From Phycisphaerae bacterium (lineage in GTDB: Bacteria; Planctomycetota; Phycisphaerae; Sedimentisphaerales; Anaerobacaceae), in contig DAOUVA010000027.1 in assembly GCA_030667885.1 (NCBI GenBank), positions 1 to 16,130 of the forward strand: 16,130 nt of DNA. The letters are read 5' to 3'. The translations under genes were made by a program, and so were the position numbers. The notes beneath the pieces are model-generated. The model had not been told where the DNA came from and searched no databases. It saw nothing but the letters and a program-made list of their open reading frames with translations. Below, in pieces: positions 8,362 through 15,886 of this stretch. Numbering within the stretch: position 1 is the stretch's first letter; each line of letters opens with the position of its first letter.

Positions 8362-9264
8362 TTAAGCGGAAATAAATCTTTCATTAATAATTGCAAGTCT
8401 TATTTGTTCCGCTGCCTGAGCCGTAAGGCCTTGCAGTGGATGCCGCGGCTGACCTCCTTTAAATCCGGTTATATCCATCGCGACTTTCACGCCAGCTACA
8501 CCCCATGAGCTTGAAACAGCCTGATTGAGTCTGGCAAGTCTGAAGGAAAGTTCCTTGGCATCATCATATTTATTCTGTGTGAACAACCGGTATATATCAC
8601 AGCAAGGATCGGGCAGAGCATTAGTAAGTGACAGCACACCTCCGGCTGCTCCAAGATGAAGAGACGGATAAAAGAAATTGGCAGAGCCGGCAAGAATATG
8701 AAATTCTTCTGCAGGGTCAAGGTGGGCGAGTAATCTGAGCGGACCAGCCGGCGAGGAATCTTTCATGCCGACAATATTAGGATGCCGTGAAAGTTCGAGA
8801 ATAGTTTTCAGCGGTATTTCTGTTCCGCCTGTAAAGCCGGGCGCGTTGTAGAGTAATACAGGGATATCAATCGAATCAGCTATTCGCTCATAGAAACACT
8901 GTAAAGTAGCACCATTGATCTGCCTGGCGAAATAACTCGGAGTCAGGACACTGACGTAGTCGAAGCCCATCTCAAGAGCAAGTTTTGACTTTTCGATTGT
9001 TTGCCTGGTGGATTCACAGCCGGTTCCGACCATAACTACTTTATTGCCTTTTTCTTCAGCGAAAACCTCAAGGACCTGAATCTGCTCTTTGTCGCTTAGA
9101 GACCTGAATTCCCCGTTCGAGCCGAGTGCGAGATAGCCGGCAAGATCGGTTTCGCTTAGTTTTCGCAGGTTGAACCTCAGATCATCGAGTGCGATTTCAT
9201 CAGAGCTAAAAGGAGTCACCACAGGAGCAAAGACGCCTGAGAGCTTCTTCTTGTTTTGTGTCAT
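8362..9264 (-). CDS. DapA/HOGA-family pyruvate-dependent aldolase (2-keto-3-deoxy sugar acid aldolase-like)
   Basis: A 300 aa class I (Schiff-base) aldolase of the DHDPS/N-acetylneuraminate lyase superfamily. K168 in NIVGMKDSS is the expected imine-forming lysine, and Y139 in LLYNAPGFTGG is the conserved proton-relay tyrosine. GSNGEF (in place of GTTGE), GTGCESTRQT and LAGSANFF are closer, from memory, to 4-hydroxy-2-oxoglutarate aldolase (human HOGA1) than to E. coli YjhH or YagE. Such enzymes split a 2-keto-4-hydroxy acid into pyruvate and an aldehyde or glyoxylate. Next to a YjhG-type dehydratase, the expected reaction is 2-keto-3-deoxypentonate to pyruvate plus glycolaldehyde; this is inferred. 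The start is set at ATG 9264, which has AAGGA 7 nt upstream. A GTG at 9294 would add 10 residues but has no ribosome binding site and no homology in the extension. Confidence 0.88.
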   Translation of the reverse strand: MTQNKKKLSGVFAPVVTPFSSDEIALDDLRFNLRKLSETDLAGYLALGSNGEFRSLSDKEQIQVLEVFAEEKGNKVVMVGTGCESTRQTIEKSKLALEMGFDYVSVLTPSYFARQINGATLQCFYERIADSIDIPVLLYNAPGFTGGTEIPLKTILELSRHPNIVGMKDSSPAGPLRLLAHLDPAEEFHILAGSANFFYPSLHLGAAGGVLSLTNALPDPCCDIYRLFTQNKYDDAKELSFRLARLNQAVSSSWGVAGVKVAMDITGFKGGQPRHPLQGLTAQAAEQIRLAIINERFISA

Positions 9265-9271
9265 AGACTTA

Positions 9272-9276
9272 TCCTT
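9272..9276 (-). promoter_or_regulatory. Shine-Dalgarno AAGGA deciding the aldolase start at 9264
   Basis: On the minus strand AAGGA is followed by 7 nt and then ATG (9264). The family homology (the SGVFAPVVTPF region) begins a few residues after this ATG. This supports 9264 over the GTG at 9294. Confidence 0.65.
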
Positions 9277-9308
9277 ATTACAAAAGAGTATCACAATTTA
9301 ATCATCTG

Positions 9309-11300
9309 CTATTTCTTCGGCAAGGTTTCTTTACCTTTATCCAGCGTTTCAATGATTGCATCAACGTCGAACACACAGCCGCCCCAAGTGCCACCTCCGG
9401 CTTGTTGAAGGGCGGCCCACAATCGCGTATCATCCGGCAGGTCCGGGCGAGGCGTCAGGTCAGGCCGTAAGGGGCGTTCGGTCAAAATTCGCGTGCCAAG
9501 TTCCACACTTTGCTGGTCAGCCGGAGTGTCAGGCTCTCCAATCAAATCTACGCTTCCTTCCAGTTTGTTACAATCGATGATAATTTGAATAACATCTCCT
9601 TCCAGCACCTTTGCGACCGGCCCGCCTGCCAACGCTTCCGGCGCTATGTGACCAATACACGCACCCGTGCTTACACCACTGAACCGCCCGTCGGTAATGA
9701 CGGCAACATCTTTTCCCCAGGAAAGGAACTTCAGCGCTCCGGTCACTTCCAGTATTTCTTCCATTCCGCTTCCCATTGGGCCTGCACAAATAAGTACGAT
9801 GACGTCACCACGTTGAATAGATCCTTCTTTTATTGCCCGGATGGCATCGGGCTCACTTATGAAAACACGAGCAGGGCCGATCTTTCGGTACACACCAGCT
9901 GAATCCAGAAGCGTCGGGGCAATTGCAGTGCTCTTTACGACCGAGCCTTCCGGGGTGAGGTTGCCATGGGGCAGGGTTATGGTACTTGTCAGGCCGGCCT
10001 GTTTGGCTCGGGCAGGGCTCATAATCACATCGTCGGGATCGATATTGTCCTTTTCTCTGAGCAGCTCGCGCAGTCTCCGGCGGCGCTGCGATTTCTCCCA
10101 CCATTCGAGTAGTTTGCCCAGCCTTTGGCCTGATACTGTCATAACATCCAAATCCAAAAGGTCAAGTTCTCTTAATTTGAGCATGACTTCCGGAACTCCG
10201 CCTGCAAGAAAAACACGCACTGTGGGGTGTCCTACAGGGCCATTGGGTAAAACGTCAACAAGACGCGGAACTTTTTGGTTGAGCTTCTTCCAGTCTTCCG
10301 GAGTTGGGCGTTTCAGGCCCGCAGCGTGTGCAATTGCGGGGATGTGCAACAGCAGGTTCGTCGAGCCGCCGAAAGCCGCGTAAACAACCATAGCATTATG
10401 AAGGGCCGCGTCGGTAAGGATGTCTTTTGTGGTTAAGTCGTTTTTATACAGCCCTGCGAGTGCCCTGGCTGAGCGGCGAGCCATGTCCAGCCAGATTGTT
10501 TGTCCGGATGGAGCAAGAGCGGCGTGCGGAAGGCTCAATCCAAGGGCTTCACCGACAACCTGAGAAGTTGCTGCTGTTCCAAGGAACTGGCAGCCACCGC
10601 CAGAACTCGCACAGGTGCAACAGGTCATTTTTTTGGCATATTCCAGCGTAACTTCACCATGGGCAAAACGAGCGCCCATGGACTGTATTTTACCTAAATC
10701 TTCTCCCTCGGTTGGCGGCAGTGTTACTCCACCGGGTACGACTATTGAGGGCAGCTCGTGCATAGCGGCCAAAGCCATCATCATCGCCGGTAATCCTTTG
10801 TCGCAGCCCGCTACGCCAAGCACTCCTTTTAGTGTGGGCAAACTGCGGATGAGACGACGAAAGACTGTCGCTGCGTCATTGCGATATGCGAGACTGTCCA
10901 TCATGCCGGGCGTGCCCTGGGTGCGGCCGTCGCACGGGTCGGTGCAGAAACTCGCAAATGGTATGTAGCCAAGGCGCTGTAGTTCTTTTGCGGCTGCTTC
11001 GGACAGCAGGCCGAGTTCGAAGTGCCCGGTGTGGTAACCAAGCGCAATAGGTGTGCCGTCACCTTTACGAATCCCTCCCTGGGTGCTTATTATCAGAAAC
11101 TGTTCCTGCACCAGTTTGGACGGTTCCCATCCCATGCCCGCATTCTGACTCATTGCAAAGATATCACCGCTGGGAGCATCGACAAGAAGTTGCTTAGTCA
11201 AAGGCAGTTGCCCCTGCGGCCCTGGGGCATTTGTCGTGATGTTATAAATGCCATCGTCTTTACTATCCAGAATATCTTCGAGCATTATCTCATTTGGCAT
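9309..11300 (-). CDS. yjhG: D-xylonate dehydratase, YjhG/YagF family (IlvD/Edd superfamily)
   Basis: A 663 aa dehydratase that matches the E. coli YjhG/YagF proteins (655 aa) across its length: an AAGPQG-like opening, the STQGGIR-GDG-PIALGYHTGH block, SDPCDGR-QGT, SGGGCQFLGTA and a C-terminal FLPDDTRLWAALQ-like segment are all recognisable. It removes water from D-xylonate (and probably other aldonates) to give 2-keto-3-deoxyxylonate in the cytoplasm. The presumed iron-sulfur ligands are C123 (DPCDG), C166 (GCDKG) and C237 (GGGC), with extra cysteines at 227, 228 and 230. S541 in GRFSG corresponds to the catalytic base of the superfamily. AGGAG (11309-11313) lies 8 nt before the ATG. It is the second gene of the operon, 40 bp after the class II aldolase and 44 bp before the pyruvate aldolase. 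The family call is strong; which pentonate or hexonate is used in vivo is open. Confidence 0.93.
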   Translation of the reverse strand: MPNEIMLEDILDSKDDGIYNITTNAPGPQGQLPLTKQLLVDAPSGDIFAMSQNAGMGWEPSKLVQEQFLIISTQGGIRKGDGTPIALGYHTGHFELGLLSEAAAKELQRLGYIPFASFCTDPCDGRTQGTPGMMDSLAYRNDAATVFRRLIRSLPTLKGVLGVAGCDKGLPAMMMALAAMHELPSIVVPGGVTLPPTEGEDLGKIQSMGARFAHGEVTLEYAKKMTCCTCASSGGGCQFLGTAATSQVVGEALGLSLPHAALAPSGQTIWLDMARRSARALAGLYKNDLTTKDILTDAALHNAMVVYAAFGGSTNLLLHIPAIAHAAGLKRPTPEDWKKLNQKVPRLVDVLPNGPVGHPTVRVFLAGGVPEVMLKLRELDLLDLDVMTVSGQRLGKLLEWWEKSQRRRRLRELLREKDNIDPDDVIMSPARAKQAGLTSTITLPHGNLTPEGSVVKSTAIAPTLLDSAGVYRKIGPARVFISEPDAIRAIKEGSIQRGDVIVLICAGPMGSGMEEILEVTGALKFLSWGKDVAVITDGRFSGVSTGACIGHIAPEALAGGPVAKVLEGDVIQIIIDCNKLEGSVDLIGEPDTPADQQSVELGTRILTERPLRPDLTPRPDLPDDTRLWAALQQAGGGTWGGCVFDVDAIIETLDKGKETLPKK

Positions 11301-11340
11301 TAAAGAGTCTCCTGTGCCTGTTGTTATTCAGATACAGCTA

Positions 11341-12195
11341 TCAAGCCTTTCCTGAGCTGCCGAACAGCTTTATCTTCTCAATAATCCCGGCCTTAAGTTG
11401 ATTGAACTGAGCTTCGATAACTTTCAGCGGATTGTACTGTGTATTGTTTTCATTGTGATAAGCAACAAATCCGTCGATGAACGCATATTTGAGCTGGGTC
11501 GATATATTTACTTTCGCACAGCCAAGCGAAATGCATTTCCTGAACACTTCGTCTGCAAGTCCGGTGCCGCCGTGCAAGGCAATAGGGATATCCGTTTTTG
11601 CGGTGATTTCTTCAAGCAGGTCGTAAGCAATCTTAGGTTCACCCTTATAAACACCATGAGCGGTCCCAATGGCGGGCGCGAAACAGTCGGGCCTGACTTG
11701 CCCGCAAAACTTTATAGCCTGTTGGGAATCAGCCAAATGTGCATCCTGCTCTTTAACGTGGATGTCATCCTCGACGCCGACGATGGCCCCAAGCTCGGCC
11801 TCAACCGTAACATTCTTAGACCGGGCCATTTGTACTACCTGCTGACTCAATGCGAGATTCTCTTCGAACGGCTTTGAAGAGGCGTCAATCATGACCGAGG
11901 TCCAGCCTGACTCGATGCACTCCTTGATAAGGTCTAAATCCTTACAATGGTCAAGATGCAAAGCAATCGGCACGCTTGACGAGCCGGCAAGCTGCCTTAT
12001 CCAGGAGGTGATCGCTGAGGTGCCCCAGAAAATAACTGTCTTGGCCGATGTCTGGATGATTACCGGAGCGTTTGCCTGCTCTGCCGCGAGGACGACGGCC
12101 TTTGTGGAATTGTAGTCCAGGATATTAAATGCACCAACGGCATAAGCCCCGTCTACGGCTTTGCCGAGCATCGCTTTCATATTTTCAAGTGGCAT
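11341..12195 (-). CDS. Class II ketose-bisphosphate aldolase, KbaY/GatY-like
   Basis: A 284 aa zinc-dependent class II aldolase, the same length as E. coli KbaY/GatY. D82 and H83 in HLDH, H180 in GTAHGVY and H208 in ALHGGTG fall at the positions of the catalytic aspartate and the three zinc-binding histidines of KbaY. The family reversibly splits fructose- or tagatose-1,6-bisphosphate into dihydroxyacetone phosphate and an aldehyde phosphate; related members act on other phosphorylated ketoses or keto acids. It is the first gene of the operon, with AGGAA (12204-12208) 8 nt before the ATG, and faces the divergent promoter region. No phosphofructokinase-type partner is adjacent, but an FGGY kinase lies three genes downstream and could supply a ketose phosphate. 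Its place in a xylonate-type operon is not explained by the canonical Dahms pathway. Confidence 0.88.
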   Translation of the reverse strand: MPLENMKAMLGKAVDGAYAVGAFNILDYNSTKAVVLAAEQANAPVIIQTSAKTVIFWGTSAITSWIRQLAGSSSVPIALHLDHCKDLDLIKECIESGWTSVMIDASSKPFEENLALSQQVVQMARSKNVTVEAELGAIVGVEDDIHVKEQDAHLADSQQAIKFCGQVRPDCFAPAIGTAHGVYKGEPKIAYDLLEEITAKTDIPIALHGGTGLADEVFRKCISLGCAKVNISTQLKYAFIDGFVAYHNENNTQYNPLKVIEAQFNQLKAGIIEKIKLFGSSGKA

Positions 12196-12294
12196 TGATT
12201 GTCTTCCTAACTGATATTTCCTACAGATGTAACGCTTTTGCCGGTGCTTTTATAATCGAATCTATCTGCGGCACCGAACTTAGGTACTATGAAT

Positions 12295-12323
12295 AAGCTA
12301 TCTTAGACGAGCCGGCTTGTCAA
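12295..12323 (-). promoter_or_regulatory. Candidate sigma70-type promoter of the sugar-acid operon
   Basis: The minus strand has a perfect TTGACA (12318-12323), then a 17 nt spacer, then TAGCTT (12295-12300), which matches the -10 consensus at only three of six positions. Transcription would start near 12288 and give a leader of about 90 nt before the ATG at 12195. The -35 is convincing and the -10 is weak. Confidence 0.35.
12306..12321. promoter_or_regulatory. 16 bp GC-rich dyad, candidate operator over the -35 of the operon promoter
   Basis: GACGAGCCGGCTTGTC pairs with itself at 14 of 16 positions (GACnAGCC/GGCTnGTC). It overlaps the TTGACA -35 on the minus strand and fills most of the spacer, where a bound repressor would block RNA polymerase. 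The regulator is not in the window, and the site was found by eye. Confidence 0.4.
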
Positions 12324-12349
12324 CGCAAGAAACTCGCCCTGATTTATGC

Positions 12350-12378
12350 TTGACTAAAGTAATAAATTATTTTAGAAC
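12350..12378 (+). promoter_or_regulatory. Candidate promoter for the metallophosphoesterase gene
   Basis: TTGACT (12350-12355), a 17 nt spacer and TAGAAC (12373-12378, four of six matches to TATAAT) point rightwards. The predicted leader is about 50 nt before the ATG at 12438. The AT-rich spacer is almost entirely the dyad at 12354-12375. Confidence 0.3.
12354..12375. promoter_or_regulatory. 22 bp AT-rich dyad, candidate operator
   Basis: The left half CTAAAGTAATA and the right half AATTATTTTAG form an inverted repeat with 9 of 11 base pairs matching, centred at 12364/12365. Size and symmetry are typical for a dimeric regulator such as a GntR or LacI-type protein. It lies inside the candidate rightward promoter and about 75 bp upstream of the presumed start of the leftward operon transcript, so it could repress one gene set or activate the other. 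Confidence 0.4.
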
Positions 12379-12437
12379 CTGTCGTTCGCTTTGACCGTAT
12401 AAGACATACTTTATTCCGGTCGATAATATTGTAGGTT

Positions 12438-13325
12438 ATGATTAAACAAGTAAAACAAATATCAGGTGGCAGGGTGTCAAATAACCGGGGGCACTATTTG
12501 AAAGGTGTAACTCTGGGCACTTTGGGTTTCTGCACTCGCTGGGCGGTTGATGCTCAGGGGGTCGGGCCTGAATGGATTGAAGTTGTCGAAATCGACCTGC
12601 ATCTGCAAACTCCCCAAAGCCGGTTACACGGAATGCGAATAGCACATATCAGCGACCTTCATTACAGCAAAACTGTCAGCGGTGCGTATTTGCATCGCTG
12701 CGTCGAGCGGATTAATATGCTCGATGTTGATGTAGTAGTGATGACGGGAGATTACATCACCTATGATGTTCGAGGCAAGTATAGAGAGAAGGTCATCGCC
12801 CTGCTTGGCAATATCGAGAGCCGCTTCGGTGCTTATGCCTGCCTTGGTAATCACGATTATGGTGTTGCCCTCTCGGGCCGCAGGCGGGGGAACTTGCTGA
12901 GTAGGCTGATACGAGGCATGGAGGCCAGCGGAATCACGGTTTTGCGTAATGAATCAACTGCTTTGGACATCAACGGTCATCCGCTTTGGTTTGTGGGATT
13001 AGGCGATTTGAACGTCGGCGACTTCCAGCCGGAAAAGGCCTTTGCTGAGGTGCCCACCGATCAGGCAACTATCGCATTGATACATAATCCCCGCGGCGTC
13101 GAGCACCTGGGTGAATTCGCGGCGAATGCCGTCGTTAGCGGACACACGCACGGAAGAAAATCGAGGTTTTCAGTCAGCCTGCCCTGGACAAACGAGGAAA
13201 GGCGTTTTCACTCAGGTTTGTACGAATTTGAAGGTACGAAATTGTATGTAAACCGTGGTCTTGGCCGGGTTGGAAGAACACGCATGAAAATAAGGCCTGA
13301 AATTACTATCTTTACTCTGCGTTGA
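12438..13325 (+). CDS. YaeI-like metallophosphoesterase (calcineurin-like)
   Basis: A 295 aa binuclear-metal phosphoesterase. All family motifs are present: D73-L-H75 (ISDLHYS), G-D105 (MTGDYI), G-N138-H139-D140, H216 (ALIHNP) and G-H236-T-H238-G. The pattern, including a short N-terminal export-like segment followed by a GPEWIEV stretch, resembles E. coli YaeI, whose family also includes chlamydial LpxG (UDP-2,3-diacylglucosamine hydrolase). The N-terminus N-N-R-G-H-Y-L-K plus a weakly hydrophobic run up to about residue 40 is like the SRRRFLK Tat leader of that family but lacks the arginine pair. Possible roles are lipid A precursor hydrolysis at the membrane or a general phosphodiesterase. 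The ribosome binding site is poor (TAGG 2 nt before the ATG). It is divergent from the sugar-acid operon and need not be functionally linked to it. Confidence 0.85.
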   Translation: MIKQVKQISGGRVSNNRGHYLKGVTLGTLGFCTRWAVDAQGVGPEWIEVVEIDLHLQTPQSRLHGMRIAHISDLHYSKTVSGAYLHRCVERINMLDVDVVVMTGDYITYDVRGKYREKVIALLGNIESRFGAYACLGNHDYGVALSGRRRGNLLSRLIRGMEASGITVLRNESTALDINGHPLWFVGLGDLNVGDFQPEKAFAEVPTDQATIALIHNPRGVEHLGEFAANAVVSGHTHGRKSRFSVSLPWTNEERRFHSGLYEFEGTKLYVNRGLGRVGRTRMKIRPEITIFTLR

Positions 13326-13380
13326 AAAGCTCAGAATAAGAAGCAATTTGAAATCTAATAAGATTAGTAAACGTTCTGAA
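13326..13380. terminator. Possible weak bidirectional terminator between convergent genes
   Basis: The 55 bp between two convergent stops hold an outer inverted repeat TCAGAA (13331-13336) / TTCTGA (13374-13379) and an inner short hairpin CTAAT-AAG-ATTAG (13355-13367). The stems are short and AT-rich and there is no strong T-run, so this is only a tentative terminator. Confidence 0.2.
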
Positions 13381-15831
13381 TCACTTCATTTCAATAACGG
13401 CAACGTCCTCTGATGCAAGTGTAAGATTGACTTTACCGTTACTGAAGTTGATTTTTTGGCCGTGAACTAAATCACGGTCAGACGCCAAAGTTTTTCCTTC
13501 CATAATGATGGTTACGTTGCGTCGCTCGGGGCTGTCGTTGAAAACTGTCAGGTATCGACTTCCGAACCGTTCGATATAGATTTGCTTGTCGCTCGAACGA
13601 GCATGGGTAATCGGTTCGAAGCCCGCTTCGGCCACGAGCCTGCACAGCGGAACATATTTCTTGAAGAGGTTTCTGTCCCGCTCATAAAGTTCGGGGCGCG
13701 TAAAGTAATGGCCCTGTGAAGCATTATGGCTGAAAAAACCGGGATACATGCCATAGGCAAGACAACGCTTCATATATTTTTCCACAAGCTCATGGGAGAA
13801 CTCTTCGAAACGTGAGTTCATAAGGAAGCAATAGGGTTTGCCTTTGCACAGTACCCGGCGATAAAGCAGGTCACTGTCAGACATCGGACGCCATGTCCGG
13901 CCGGGATTCCAGTCGGTTTCGGTACCCATTACATCAAGCTGAGGTGCCAGCCAGCATAAGCGGATGGGGGTGGAATTTCCCATCATGAGCTTTCCCATAC
14001 TATGTATGTCGTTCGAGATAGCATTAATATATTCGAAGGCTATCAAGCCGCGAAAGATACCGACCTTACGGCTCTTGAGCGAAAAGGTCAAAGGTGTTTG
14101 AGTCGCTGCGAAATGGTCGCGGCGAAAGTTCAGCTCGTCGGTCACATAGCCTTCGCTCGAATCGATATATTCTCCATCCAGATCGGCCCTGCGGTTTGTT
14201 CCGTAAAGTTTTTCACGAAGCTTCGCGTTCCATTTGTTCTTGAACTCTGTTATGTCCCCTTCAAGGCCTGGCATGGAATTAATGCTCCAGACTGCTCCAT
14301 CGCACCAGGGGGTGTTGAGCAGTCGTGCGGAAAATTGACCGGCTTCATCGTGATAGCCGCTCGTTAAAAATGCCTTGGCACGAGGATCTGACTTTTCATC
14401 AGCAAGCTGTCGGGCATGGCCCAGGGCGGCTTTCATGGTTCGGGGCATTTCTTTGGGCATGCGCATCCACCAGGTCATCGGTTCGGTGTAGCGGAAGGTA
14501 ATGATATTGTGCTCATCGTCCCAGGCGGTTTCATTGTTGCCTTCTTTGAATTTGAAACCGAAGTCCTGCCAATCCTTAACTTCGCTGATTTTGGCAAATG
14601 GCATCCAGAGACCCTGCTGGGGTGTACGGCAGCGGAAGTAGTCGCCAAATATTTCATAATACCGAGCCAGGGCAGCACGAAATCCCCATTCAGGGTTAAA
14701 ATTAAACTTACAGAATCTCAGATGGGCAGTTGGCTTTTCGGGTGCAAGGCCAATATCATAAGCCAGAAATAACTCACCCGTTCGGCTGTTGTAGCCCGCA
14801 CGGAAAAATGCCGGCCGGGCCATATCGATACCAAGGGCGAAGCCCTGGTCATCAGCAGCCACAGCCGCAAACGGATACCGCGAGAGCTGGCCGTTGGCCC
14901 CGGCTGAGAATCCGCTGGCATTGATATATTCGCGGGCCGGCTCGACCATCATACTTTGGCGCGGGTCCTGTAACCAGCGGCATTTCCGGGCCGGAACGGG
15001 AATGGCATAAATCAGAGTTACAGCGCGGTCTTTCCCGGTCTTATCGCTAATGGTGACATCATAAAATACAGATCGGCCCACATTCTTTTTTTCGCACGTA
15101 AGTTCGAGGCCAAGAGCGCTTCGTTCAAGCCGAACGAAATCTGAACCGGCGGCTACGTCACGAACCTGAAAACCTTCTCTCGCCTGCCCCGTCAGTGAAA
15201 CAGGCACACCATCGAACATACCGGCTCCTTTCGGGGGCCTTATAATTCGAAGCTCGGGACTGCGAAAGTAGGCCTTGCCCTTGTGACGCCGCAGAAGCAT
15301 ATGAAAAGAAACAGACTTGACCGGCTTTTCAGGAAATACGGTAACTTCAGCTTTCTCCCAATTACCTGTACCTACGTTGTAAGAGTCGGTCTGACCCCAC
15401 AACGAGCTTCCATCGGAATAAACAAGATCGAGATAAAGAGAATAATCACTATTTCGACCGCCGGCTACTGCTTCCGCTTTGCTCCAGGCCGTAGCTATAA
15501 TCGGTTCAGGTTTGGTTTGGTTCAATACAACCGTCTGGGAGATACCTCGCTGGGCCTGCGAATCGTCGCCGTTATCGCAAATAAAAATATCCCCCTGCCG
15601 TTCGAAGCCCTTTTGCCAAGGCCTCCATGCATTTTGTTTAAGGAGATTATTTCCAGCATCACGCACATCGAGCACTTTCTTTACGATAGTGCCATCAGGT
15701 TGTGCATAAAGGGATTGGGTTAGCGCCAAAACAAAATATATCAAGAGCAGAAGGGCGCAGATTCGAATTATATCAATGCGATTTCTGAAATCTATTGAAT
15801 ACAGGGAGGTTACGTTTCGTTTTCTCATCAC
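13381..15831 (-). CDS. Large secreted putative glycoside hydrolase of unassigned family
   Basis: An 816 aa protein starting GTG-ATG (15831 or 15828); GAGG on the minus strand lies 8 nt before the GTG. Residues about 22-43 form a strong hydrophobic signal peptide ending LYA-QP. Residues about 50-185 look like a jelly-roll carbohydrate-binding module (alternating beta segments, aromatic residues, a YSLYLDLVYSDGS motif). Residues about 200-370 are another beta-rich region. Residues about 380-730 have the look of a TIM-barrel hydrolase, with tryptophan-rich and acidic segments (TEPMTWWMRMP, DLDGEYIDSSEGY including D552, E554 and D557, and a late FFSHNASQGHYFTRPE). Residues about 735-816 form a C-terminal beta-sandwich. 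I do not recognise a CAZy family with confidence; acidic residues around 550-557 are candidate catalytic residues. It probably acts on glycans outside the cytoplasm. It is convergent with the phosphoesterase and 55 bp downstream of the RND pump gene. Confidence 0.6.
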   Translation of the reverse strand: MMRKRNVTSLYSIDFRNRIDIIRICALLLLIYFVLALTQSLYAQPDGTIVKKVLDVRDAGNNLLKQNAWRPWQKGFERQGDIFICDNGDDSQAQRGISQTVVLNQTKPEPIIATAWSKAEAVAGGRNSDYSLYLDLVYSDGSSLWGQTDSYNVGTGNWEKAEVTVFPEKPVKSVSFHMLLRRHKGKAYFRSPELRIIRPPKGAGMFDGVPVSLTGQAREGFQVRDVAAGSDFVRLERSALGLELTCEKKNVGRSVFYDVTISDKTGKDRAVTLIYAIPVPARKCRWLQDPRQSMMVEPAREYINASGFSAGANGQLSRYPFAAVAADDQGFALGIDMARPAFFRAGYNSRTGELFLAYDIGLAPEKPTAHLRFCKFNFNPEWGFRAALARYYEIFGDYFRCRTPQQGLWMPFAKISEVKDWQDFGFKFKEGNNETAWDDEHNIITFRYTEPMTWWMRMPKEMPRTMKAALGHARQLADEKSDPRAKAFLTSGYHDEAGQFSARLLNTPWCDGAVWSINSMPGLEGDITEFKNKWNAKLREKLYGTNRRADLDGEYIDSSEGYVTDELNFRRDHFAATQTPLTFSLKSRKVGIFRGLIAFEYINAISNDIHSMGKLMMGNSTPIRLCWLAPQLDVMGTETDWNPGRTWRPMSDSDLLYRRVLCKGKPYCFLMNSRFEEFSHELVEKYMKRCLAYGMYPGFFSHNASQGHYFTRPELYERDRNLFKKYVPLCRLVAEAGFEPITHARSSDKQIYIERFGSRYLTVFNDSPERRNVTIIMEGKTLASDRDLVHGQKINFSNGKVNLTLASEDVAVIEMK

Positions 15832-15886
15832 TTCAATGTCCTCGATATGGCCGGTAGCAGAAGTTCGGCGATTTTTAATCTTTTCA

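Larger units (their letters stand above)
12196..12437. promoter_or_regulatory. Divergent intergenic promoter region (sugar-acid operon / metallophosphoesterase)
   Basis: 242 bp between the ATG of the class II aldolase (-) and that of the metallophosphoesterase (+), the longest gap in the window. It is AT-rich around 12350-12420 and has no plausible ORF. It holds candidate promoters on both strands and two dyads, listed separately. The sugar-acid operon must be transcribed from here because its first gene starts at 12195 and no other long gap precedes it. No riboswitch-like fold was recognised. Confidence 0.7.

Noticed and set aside
9841..10383. 180-codon plus-strand ORF opposite the dehydratase
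   Set aside because: It is a serine/arginine-rich antisense translation of a strongly conserved YjhG-family gene. No support for coding.
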